A stretch of 5,545 nt of DNA from DASPWW01 sp035461345 (lineage in GTDB: Bacteria > Actinomycetota > Thermoleophilia > Solirubrobacterales > 70-9), in NCBI GenBank assembly GCA_035461345.1, contig DATHVJ010000173.1, positions 1 through 5,545 on the forward strand, given 5' to 3'. A program made the translations under genes and the position numbers. The stretch's first letter is position 1; each line of letters opens with the position of its first letter. Positions 1 through 5,304 of this stretch are shown in pieces. The notes below the pieces were generated by a model. The model had not been told where the DNA came from, did not search any database, and saw nothing but the letters and a program-made list of their open reading frames with translations.

Positions 1-174
1 CTGCCGATCGCTCGACAGCAGCATGTACAGGATCGAGATCGCGAGTCCGGCGAAGCCGGCGATCATCAGGATCAGCCCCAGCGCCTCGCGGTCGACTCCC
101 TCGATGTTGAAGGTGAAGGCGTAGCGCACGATCGCGCCGACCGCGATCAGGAATATGGAAGCGCCAATTGACAC
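1..174 (-). CDS. Small two-helix membrane protein, DUF6458-like (3' end outside window)
   Basis: Reading leftwards from a GTG at 174-172, an open frame of 58 codons runs off the window edge without a stop. It begins (V/M)SIGASIFLIAVGAIVRYAF. A first hydrophobic helix spans residues 3-20, a short polar stretch follows (NIEGVD, residues 23-28), and a second helix spans about residues 32-53, ending in SSDRQ. This short hairpin, with the SIG.SIFLIAVGAI opening and a central acidic linker before LGLILMIAG, matches my memory of the actinobacterial DUF6458 family, whose function is unknown. The GTG start is chosen because homologues begin at this point and because a TATCCT box lies 8 nt before it; no Shine-Dalgarno is visible. 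The first codons are unusually AT-rich (TCA ATT, TCC ATA), which would keep the start unstructured. It follows mmpL on the same strand after a 56-bp gap but seems to have its own promoter. Confidence 0.8.
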   Translation of the reverse strand, partial: MSIGASIFLIAVGAIVRYAFTFNIEGVDREALGLILMIAGFAGLAISILYMLLSSDRQ

Positions 175-182
175 GCGCGGCC

Positions 183-188
183 AGGATA
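183..188 (-). promoter_or_regulatory. Putative -10 box (TATCCT) of the DUF6458-like gene
   Basis: On the minus strand TATCCT is followed by 8 nt and then the GTG start codon at 174. This spacing would put the transcription start at or within a base or two of the start codon, giving a leaderless mRNA. No convincing -35 hexamer is seen 16-18 nt upstream. The same box at the same distance precedes lysC. The assignment is inference from sequence only. Confidence 0.45.
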
Positions 189-230
189 GCTGGCGGTCGC
201 TGCGAGCGGGCTTTCACGCCCATCCGCCGG

Positions 231-2330
231 CTACGCCTCGCTGAGCCCGATCCGCGCGTGCAGCCGCCGCAACGGCCGTGGCGCCCACCAGTTCCAGCGC
301 CCGAGGAGCTGCATCAGCGACGGGACGAGCAGCGCGCGGATGATCGTCGCGTCGATCAGGACCGCGATCGCCGTTCCCAGGCCGAGCTGCTTGATGAACA
401 CGACCTCGGAGGTGACGAAGGCCCCGATCGCGATCGCGAACAGCACGGCGGCGGCGGTGACGATTCGCCCCGTCCGCTCGAGGCCGATCGCGACGGCTTC
501 GGAGTCCGAGGCGCCGGAGTCTCGGGCCTCCTTGATCCGCGACAGCAGGAAGACGCCGTAGTCGGTCGACAGCCCGAACGAGACCGCGAACAGCAGCAGC
601 AGCTGGGTCGGCTCCAGGGCCCCCTGGCTCGTGTAGTCGAGCAGTCCCTCGAAGCGCCCGTCCTGGAAGATCAGCACGAGGATCCCGAACACGGCGCTGA
701 GCCCGAGCGCGTTCATCGCCAGCTGCTTGATCGGGAGCACGATCGAGCCCGTCATCAGGAACAGGACGACGATCGTCGCGGCGGCGACGATCAGCAGCAC
801 GAGCGGTATGTGGTCGACGAGGCTGTCCTGGAGGTCGACGAAGTGGGCGGATGACCCAGTGACGAGCACGCCGCCGTCGACGTCGCGCAGGCGCTCGACC
901 AGATCCTGGCTGTGGTCGGTGAGCGCGCCCGCGGTGGAGATCGCCTCGACCACCGAGACGCGGCCTTCGAGCTCGCGGGGCTCGTTGACGGCGGCCACCC
1001 CCGGCACCCGAGCGGCCGCGCGCGCCACCCGCTGCGCTTCTGTGTCGCCGCCCTCGACCGCGAGCTGGATCGGGGTGTCGCGGAACGGCGGAAACTCGTT
1101 GCGCAGGGCGTCGTCCACGCGGTACGCGCTCGCCGAGGTGGGCAGGACCCGGGCGTCGACCGAAGTGAACTCGATCGAGGCGAACGGGATCCCGAGCGCG
1201 ATCAGCAGCACGGCGGCCGCGGTCGCTATCCGTCCGGGGAACCGCATCACGGTTCGCGACAGCCGGTACCAGAACCCCTGCTCCGCGGGCCTCGCGTCGC
1301 TCTCCGCGCGGCGCTGCAGGAACCGCGGCGCCAGCGCGTTGACCCGCGCGCCGAGCAAAGCCAGGACCGCCGGCAGCACGATCAGGGCGATCGCGGCGGC
1401 GATCAGTGCCACCAGCGACCCGCCGAGGCCCATCGAGTACAGGAAGCGCTGCGGGAAGACGAGCAGCCCGGCGAGCGCGGCGGCGACGGTCAGCGCCGAG
1501 AACAGCACCGTCCGGCCCGCGGTCGCCATCGTGCGCCGCATCGCTGCGAGCCCGGGCCCCGAGCGAGCGATCTCCTCGCGGTAGCGGGAGACCATGAACA
1601 GGCTGTAGTCGATCGCCAGCCCGAGCCCGAGCCCGGTCACGAGGTTGAGAGCGAAGATCGACACCTCGGTCAGCTCGCTTGCCACCGTCAGCATGAAGAA
1701 CGTGCTGACGATCGCGAGCGCGCCGACGAGCAGCGGCAGCAGCGCCGCGACGAAGGTGCGGAAGAACAGCAGCGACAGCAGGAACAGGATCGGAAACGCG
1801 TACAGCTCGGCGGTCCGGAGGTCCTCCTCGACCTGGGTGTTGACCTGCTCGCGCGCGACCGCCTCGCCGCCGACGGTGATCCCGGGCTCGCCCGCGAGCT
1901 CGTCGACGATCCGCACCGCTGCGTCCTGCTCGGCGTCGTCGTCCATCGACGCAAAGCGCACGCCGAGATAGGTGGAGTCGCCGTCGCGGGAGACGAGGTC
2001 GCGCGACCCGGTGCTGTAGAAGCTCGTCACCTCGGCGACCTCGGGCTCGCGCGCGATCTTGTCCGCGAGGTGCTCAACCCGTTGGCGCCCCTCGCGCGAC
2101 TCCACGTCGACGTCCTCGATCAGCACGACTGCACCGGTCTCGTTGTAGCCGGCGTCCTCGAGGCGATCGTCGGCGCGCACGCTCTCGGTGTCCGGGTCGT
2201 CGGCGCCGTAAGGCTCGAGGCGGTCGGCGACGCCGCCGCCGATCGCGCCCGCGGCAGCGAAGGCGAGCAGGCTCAGTGCGACCACGGTCCACCCACGCCG
2301 GGTGGCGAGCGAGGCGAGCGACGAGAACAT
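231..2330 (-). CDS. RND-superfamily MmpL-type membrane exporter (YdfJ-like size)
   Basis: A 699-residue inner-membrane transporter of the MMPL branch of the RND superfamily, expected to be driven by proton influx and to export lipids, drugs or other hydrophobic compounds; the substrate cannot be read from sequence. It has the duplicated 1+5/1+5 layout: helix 1 at about 14-33, an outer domain at 34-173, helices near 176-190, 195-216, 225-247, 275-292 and 301-327, then helix 7 at 367-384, a second outer domain at 386-505, and helices near 507-526, 530-554, 575-596, 622-640 and 648-675. Both halves carry the family signature, GLAIDYSLFMVSRYREE (237-253) and GLSTDYGVFLLSRIKE (586-601). Asp241-Tyr242 and Asp590-Tyr591 match the proton-relay Asp-Tyr pairs of MmpL3. 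The end (IIRALLVPSLMQLLGRWNWW) is typical. The frame stays open upstream to 2612, but the ATG at 2330 is the start: it begins right before helix 1, has a strong Shine-Dalgarno, and overlaps the padR stop by one base. About 700 residues fits YdfJ-like members and is shorter than mycobacterial MmpLs. Confidence 0.93.
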   Translation of the reverse strand: MFSSLASLATRRGWTVVALSLLAFAAAGAIGGGVADRLEPYGADDPDTESVRADDRLEDAGYNETGAVVLIEDVDVESREGRQRVEHLADKIAREPEVAEVTSFYSTGSRDLVSRDGDSTYLGVRFASMDDDAEQDAAVRIVDELAGEPGITVGGEAVAREQVNTQVEEDLRTAELYAFPILFLLSLLFFRTFVAALLPLLVGALAIVSTFFMLTVASELTEVSIFALNLVTGLGLGLAIDYSLFMVSRYREEIARSGPGLAAMRRTMATAGRTVLFSALTVAAALAGLLVFPQRFLYSMGLGGSLVALIAAAIALIVLPAVLALLGARVNALAPRFLQRRAESDARPAEQGFWYRLSRTVMRFPGRIATAAAVLLIALGIPFASIEFTSVDARVLPTSASAYRVDDALRNEFPPFRDTPIQLAVEGGDTEAQRVARAAARVPGVAAVNEPRELEGRVSVVEAISTAGALTDHSQDLVERLRDVDGGVLVTGSSAHFVDLQDSLVDHIPLVLLIVAAATIVVLFLMTGSIVLPIKQLAMNALGLSAVFGILVLIFQDGRFEGLLDYTSQGALEPTQLLLLFAVSFGLSTDYGVFLLSRIKEARDSGASDSEAVAIGLERTGRIVTAAAVLFAIAIGAFVTSEVVFIKQLGLGTAIAVLIDATIIRALLVPSLMQLLGRWNWWAPRPLRRLHARIGLSEA

Positions 2331-2860
2331 CAGGCGGCCTCCTCCCCTTCCAGCTCCGCCAGCGCTTCGTCGCACCACTTGATCGACGCCTCGCTGAGCG
2401 ACAGTCCGCAGCGGAGCACCAGGTGGGGAAACTCGTCGGGCGCCGACTTTGCGAGCGGCTCGATCTCGAGGAGCTGGCGGCGCTTGTCCTCGTAGTAGGC
2501 GCGCCTTGCCTCGAGCGCCTTGCGAGCGGCGCTGGGCTTGGCGCCGGCGAAGAACAGCTTCAGCAGCCCCTCGTCGCGCATCTCGAAGACCTCGGGCGGT
2601 TCGTCGAGCCACCGACGCAGCTCGCGTCGGCCGTCCGCGGTGAGCTTGTACTCGGTGCGCTTGCGGCCTCCTTGCGGGGTGGCCTCACCCTCGATCAGCC
2701 CGGCGTCCGCGAGACGGCGCAGCTCGGGATAGATCTGGCCGTAGCTCGCGGCCCAGAAGAACCGCGTCGAGCGATCGACGACGGACTTGATCTCGTAGCC
2801 GCTCTTCGGTCCCTTGCGCAGGAGGCCGAGGATCACGTAGGCGGTGCTGCTGAGCTCCAT
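2330..2860 (-). CDS. PadR-family transcriptional regulator
   Basis: A 176-residue cytoplasmic DNA-binding protein, probably a dimeric repressor. Residues 4-83 form the PadR winged helix: the opening LSSTAYVILGLL (3-14), then GPKSGYEIK (17-25), a recognition-helix region SYGQIYPELRRLADAGLI (39-56), and a basic wing GGRKRTEYKLTADGRREL (64-81). Residues 92-172 form the long-helix C-terminal part (Vir_act_alpha_C type) used for dimerisation, including a charged helix about 109-133; this fits the longer PadR subgroup. The ATG at 2860 is chosen because family members begin a few residues before AYVILGLL. A TTG three codons upstream is possible but would overlap the likely -10 box. It is the first gene of a unit with mmpL (1-base overlap), and PadR proteins commonly repress a neighbouring efflux pump together with their own gene and release DNA on binding a ligand. 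The candidate operators lie directly upstream. The inducer is unknown. Confidence 0.93.
   Translation of the reverse strand: MELSSTAYVILGLLRKGPKSGYEIKSVVDRSTRFFWAASYGQIYPELRRLADAGLIEGEATPQGGRKRTEYKLTADGRRELRRWLDEPPEVFEMRDEGLLKLFFAGAKPSAARKALEARRAYYEDKRRQLLEIEPLAKSAPDEFPHLVLRCGLSLSEASIKWCDEALAELEGEEAA
2338..2343 (-). promoter_or_regulatory. Strong Shine-Dalgarno (AGGAGG) for mmpL, inside padR
   Basis: On the minus strand AGGAGG, within a longer purine run, lies 7 nt before the mmpL ATG at 2330. It is inside the last codons of padR (Glu-Glu-Ala-Ala). Together with the TGATG stop/start overlap it settles the mmpL start and supports coupled translation of the two genes. Confidence 0.8.
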
Positions 2861-2867
2861 GGGCCTC

Positions 2868-2873
2868 AATATA
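2868..2873 (-). promoter_or_regulatory. Putative -10 box (TATATT) of padR-mmpL
   Basis: On the minus strand TATATT is followed by GAGGCCC (7 nt) and then the padR ATG. It lies largely within the left arm of the 2869-2887 palindrome, so a protein bound there would block the promoter. GAGG is only 3 nt from the ATG, too close for a good Shine-Dalgarno. An alternative is TAAGAT at 2891-2886, which would give a short leader instead. No clear -35 box is present for either. Confidence 0.4.
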
Positions 2874-2887
2874 TCACGGCGATATAT
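2869..2887. promoter_or_regulatory. Candidate PadR operator, perfect dyad
   Basis: The sequence is ATATATC-ACGGC-GATATAT, a perfect inverted repeat with 7-bp arms and a 5-bp centre, just upstream of padR in an otherwise GC-rich region. It overlaps the probable padR -10 box and shares bases 2882-2887 with the next palindrome. A role as PadR binding site is inferred from position and symmetry. Confidence 0.5.
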
Positions 2888-2900
2888 CTTAAAGATAGAT
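2882..2900. promoter_or_regulatory. Candidate second operator, near-perfect 19-bp palindrome
   Basis: The sequence ATATATCTTAAAGATAGAT is symmetrical about the A at 2891 with a single mismatched pair (2884/2898). Its centre lies 13 bp from that of the first palindrome, so the two sites overlap and could hold dimers side by side or in competition. The AT content is far above the surroundings. The function is inferred. Confidence 0.45.
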
Positions 2901-2918
2901 GTGTGCGCGAAGTCACAC
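2901..2918. promoter_or_regulatory. Dyad GTGTG-N8-CACAC, PadR-box-like spacing
   Basis: This is a perfect 5-bp inverted repeat separated by 8 bp. The 8-bp spacing is that of the classical PadR box (ATGT-N8-ACAT), though the arms differ. It lies between the AT-rich palindromes and the lysC promoter, 28 bp before the lysC -10 box, so it could serve either direction. Short GC-rich dyads also arise by chance. Confidence 0.3.
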
Positions 2919-2945
2919 GACGCGATTTGCCGCGGCGCACACGGT

Positions 2946-2951
2946 TATCCT
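2946..2951 (+). promoter_or_regulatory. Putative -10 box (TATCCT) of lysC-asd
   Basis: TATCCT followed by 8 nt and the lysC ATG at 2960, the same box and distance as for the DUF6458-like gene. No purine-rich Shine-Dalgarno stands in front of the ATG, so a leaderless transcript is likely. The -35 region is weak: TTGCCG at 2927-2932 would be only 13 bp away. No room exists for a leader-based lysine riboswitch if transcription starts here. Confidence 0.5.
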
Positions 2952-2959
2952 CGCCCGAC

Positions 2960-4249
2960 ATGCCATCCGTCGAAGAACAGGAGCTCGTCGTGATGAAGTT
3001 CGGCGGGACGTCGGTCGCCGAGCCGGATGACATCCGTCGCGCGGCCGCGCGGATCGTCGCCGCCCGCGAGCGCGGCAACCGGGTGGTGGCGGTGCTGTCG
3101 GCGCGCGGGGCGCACACCGACGAGCTGGTGGCGATGGCGCGCGAGGTCTCTCCCCGGCCCGAGCCGCGCGAGATGGACATGCTGCTGTCGGTCGGGGAGC
3201 GGATCTCGTGCTCGCTGTGCGCGATGGCGATCAACGATCTCGGCCACCACGCGATCTCGCTCACCGGCTCGCAGGCGGGCATCGTCACCGACTCCTCGCA
3301 CACGAAGGCGCGGATCCTCGACGTGCGCGCCGATCGGATCCGGGAGAAGCTCGAAGAGGACCGGATCGTGCTCGTCGCCGGCTTCCAGGGGGTGTCGACC
3401 GACAGCCGCGACGTGACGACGCTGGGTCGCGGCGGGTCCGACACGACCGCGGTCGCGCTTGCCGCCGCGCTCGGCGCGTCGGTGTGCGAGATCTACACCG
3501 ACGTGCGCGGCGTGTTCAGCGCCGACCCGCGGCTGGTGCCCGATGCCCGCAAGCTGGCGATGGTCTCGTTCGAGGAGATGCTCGAGATGGCCGCGTCCGG
3601 CGCCAAGGTGCTGCAGCTTCGCGCGGTCGAGTACGCGCGCAACCACTCGATACGGCTCCACTGCCGCAGCTCGTTCGAGGATGGCCCCGGTACCCTCGTG
3701 CTCTCCGAGCACGAGACGATGGAACGCCCCCTGGTGACAGCCGTGACCCATTCCGAGCAGGAGGCTCGGGTGACGCTGACCGGCGTCCGCGACGAGCCCG
3801 GCGTCGCGGGCCGGATCTTCGGCGCGCTCGCGGACGCGAACGTGAACGTCGACATGATCATCCAGAACGAGCCGGTGGAGGAGGAACACGGGGCCGATCT
3901 CTCGTTCACGGTCTCCGCCGACGAGCTCGAGTCGGCGGTGGGCGCCATCCGCCCGCTCGACCTGTCGACCGATGTCCAGACAGACGAGCGGATCGGCAAG
4001 GTCTCGATCGTGGGCGCCGGCATGCGCAGCCATCCCGGCGTCGCGGCGAAGGTGTTCAGGGTGCTGGGCGACGAGCGGATCAACATCGAGATGATCTCCA
4101 CCTCGCCGATCAAGATCTCGTGCGTTGTGGCGGCGGACCGGGTCCCGGCGTCGGTCAAGGCGCTGCATGAGGCGTTCGAGCTGGGCGAGGACGCCGTCCG
4201 CCGTGAGGAGCCCGCCGGCGCCGAGCACCGTCCCACGGTGACCTCATGA
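2960..4249 (+). CDS. lysC: Aspartokinase with two C-terminal ACT domains
   Basis: Phosphorylates L-aspartate with ATP to aspartyl-phosphate, the committed step to lysine/diaminopimelate, threonine and methionine (EC 2.7.2.4; also called ask). The 429-residue protein matches the Corynebacterium/Bacillus alpha-subunit length. The kinase domain spans 9-250: VMKFGGTSVAEP (11-22) binds substrate and phosphate, MLLSVGERIS (74-83), TGSQAGIVTDSSHTKARI (102-119), FQGVSTDSRDVTTLGRGGSD (142-161), YTDVRGVFSADPRLVPDARK (179-198, nucleotide site) and GAKVLQLRAVEYA (214-226). ACT1 covers about 270-330 (VRDEPGVAGRIF, 276-287) and ACT2 about 347-408 (SHPGVAAKVFRVL, 357-369; INIEMISTSPIKIS, 374-387). Residues 410-429 look disordered. 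Feedback control by lysine/threonine is expected, but ACT1 has EPVEEEHGADLSF (304-316) where relatives have Ser/Thr at key places. The loop SARGAHTDEL (47-56) replaces the common SAMGKTTDEL. The ATG at 2960 is chosen from the protein start and the TATCCT box. ATG 3719 may start a beta subunit. Confidence 0.96.
   Translation: MPSVEEQELVVMKFGGTSVAEPDDIRRAAARIVAARERGNRVVAVLSARGAHTDELVAMAREVSPRPEPREMDMLLSVGERISCSLCAMAINDLGHHAISLTGSQAGIVTDSSHTKARILDVRADRIREKLEEDRIVLVAGFQGVSTDSRDVTTLGRGGSDTTAVALAAALGASVCEIYTDVRGVFSADPRLVPDARKLAMVSFEEMLEMAASGAKVLQLRAVEYARNHSIRLHCRSSFEDGPGTLVLSEHETMERPLVTAVTHSEQEARVTLTGVRDEPGVAGRIFGALADANVNVDMIIQNEPVEEEHGADLSFTVSADELESAVGAIRPLDLSTDVQTDERIGKVSIVGAGMRSHPGVAAKVFRVLGDERINIEMISTSPIKISCVVAADRVPASVKALHEAFELGEDAVRREEPAGAEHRPTVTS
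3719..4249 (+). other. Possible internal start for an aspartokinase beta subunit
   Basis: The in-frame ATG at codon 254 (3719-3721) begins METMERPL's second Met, MERPLVTAVTHSE, just after the kinase domain. In Corynebacterium glutamicum lysC a separate regulatory beta subunit, made only of the ACT domains, begins at nearly the same point (about residue 250). Translation from here would give a 176-residue ACT-ACT polypeptide able to pair with the full-length chain. The upstream sequence has only weak purine runs (CCGAGCACGAGACG), so use of the start is uncertain. Confidence 0.4.
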
Positions 4250-5301
4250 GCGAGCGCGATTACAGGGTCGGGGTGGTTGGCGCCACCGGCGCCGTCGGCT
4301 CGACGATCCTCGAGGTGCTCGCCGAGCGCGACTTCCCCGCCTCCGAGGTGGTGCCGTTCGCGTCCGAGCGCTCGGTCGGCAAGCAGGTCGAGTTCAATGG
4401 GCAACAGCTCGAGATCCGTCCGCTGGCGGCGGAGACGATCGGGGACGTGGACCTGGTGCTGTCCTCCGCGGGCGGCTCGGTGAGCGCCGAGTGGGCGCCG
4501 CGGTTCGCTGACGCCGGCGCGGTCGTGGTCGACAACACCAGCTACTGGCGCATGCACGACGAAGTTCCGCTGGTCGTCGCGGGTGTCAACGACGACGCCG
4601 CGGACGACCACCGCGGGATCGTCGCCAACCCGAACTGCACCACGATGCAGATGGTCGTCGCGCTGAAGCCGATCTGGGACGCCGCCGGGATCGAGCGCAT
4701 CATTGTGGCGACCTACCAGTCGGTGTCCGGCACCGGGCGCCTGGCGATCGAGGAGCTGCGGACGCAGTCGCGGGCGGTGCTCGAGGGCGAGCGTCACGAC
4801 CCCGAGGTGTTCCCGCACCAGGTCGCCTTCAACGTCATCCCGCAGGTGGAGACGTTCGCCGACGGCGACGACTACACGACCGAGGAGCGCAAGGTGATGA
4901 ACGAGACACGCAAGATCCTCGGCGCCGGAGAGGAGCTCGGGGTGTCGTCGACGTGCGTGCGGGTGCCGGTGGTCACGGGGCACTCCGAATCGGTCAACGT
5001 CCAGACGCGCGAGCCCCTGTCGCCCGAGAACTGTCGCGAGCTGCTCGCCGCGCACCCCGGGGTCCTCGTCGTCGACGCTCCCCACGAGGGCATCTACCCG
5101 CTCGCGATCGACGCCGCGGGGCGCGACGAGGTGCTGGTGGGGCGGGTCCGCCGCGACCCCTCGCACGAGCGCTGCCTCAACATGTGGGTCGTAGGCGACA
5201 ATCTGCGCAAGGGTGCGGCGACGAACGCGGTCCAGATCGCGGAGCTCCTGCACGAGCGCGGCCTCGTCCGCGCCGCGCCGCAGCCGGTCGGCGCCGCCTA
5301 G
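4246..5301 (+). CDS. asd: Aspartate-semialdehyde dehydrogenase
   Basis: Reduces aspartyl-phosphate with NADPH to L-aspartate-4-semialdehyde (EC 1.2.1.11), using the product of the aspartokinase encoded just upstream and feeding lysine/diaminopimelate (cell wall), threonine and methionine synthesis in the cytoplasm. The 351-residue length is typical. The NADP-binding motif VVGATGAVGS lies at 10-19, with SERSVGK (40-46) likely near the NADP phosphate. DNTSYWRM (96-103) carries Arg102. The nucleophile is Cys131 in NPNCTT (128-133). QSVSGTG (158-164) has the Gln of the active site, and CVRVPVVTGHSE (237-248) has the catalytic Arg238 and the base His246. The segment LVVAGVN (109-115) has Ala-Gly where PEVN or a similar sequence is common; I do not assign it an effect. 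The ATG overlaps the lysC stop as ATGA; only a weak GGTGA lies 4 nt ahead, so translation probably depends on coupling. The last 12 residues, rich in Ala and Pro, are likely a loose tail. Confidence 0.96.
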   Translation: MSERDYRVGVVGATGAVGSTILEVLAERDFPASEVVPFASERSVGKQVEFNGQQLEIRPLAAETIGDVDLVLSSAGGSVSAEWAPRFADAGAVVVDNTSYWRMHDEVPLVVAGVNDDAADDHRGIVANPNCTTMQMVVALKPIWDAAGIERIIVATYQSVSGTGRLAIEELRTQSRAVLEGERHDPEVFPHQVAFNVIPQVETFADGDDYTTEERKVMNETRKILGAGEELGVSSTCVRVPVVTGHSESVNVQTREPLSPENCRELLAAHPGVLVVDAPHEGIYPLAIDAAGRDEVLVGRVRRDPSHERCLNMWVVGDNLRKGAATNAVQIAELLHERGLVRAAPQPVGAA

Positions 5302-5304
5302 GCC

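Noticed and set aside
208..221. Possible terminator after mmpL (GGGC-N6-GCCC)
   Set aside because: The stem is only 4 bp with a 6-nt loop and no U-run follows; too weak to call.
364..1394. GCGATCGC octamers (364-371, 430-437, 1387-1394) reminiscent of the HIP1 repeat
   Set aside because: They lie in mmpL where Ala-Ile-Ala or similar codons in GC-rich DNA make this word likely; three copies in one hydrophobic gene do not show a genome-wide repeat.
912..2495. Long open frame (527 codons) on the plus strand opposite mmpL and padR
   Set aside because: It encodes low-complexity Arg/Asp/Gly/Gln-rich sequence without any recognisable domain; it is the antisense shadow of GC-rich coding DNA whose real product, an MmpL with clear helices and motifs, is on the minus strand.
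2276..2959. Upstream extension of the lysC frame
   Set aside because: The frame is open for 228 codons before the ATG at 2960 but crosses padR in antisense and the divergent promoter region; the aspartokinase family starts a few residues before the VMKFGGTSV motif.
2889..2959. Lysine riboswitch or other structured leader before lysC
   Set aside because: The space to the divergent gene is under 100 bp, a -10 box lies 8 nt before the ATG, and no long paired structure typical of the L box is seen.
2899..3030. Small open frame (43 codons) as a possible leader peptide for lysC
   Set aside because: It overlaps the lysC start out of frame, has no Shine-Dalgarno, shows no run of Lys or Thr codons, and would lie upstream of the predicted transcription start.
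3493..5253. Long open frame (586 codons) on the minus strand opposite lysC and asd
   Set aside because: It lies opposite two unmistakable enzymes and has Arg/His/Asp-rich composition typical of antisense shadows; the same applies to the minus frame 2945-4228.
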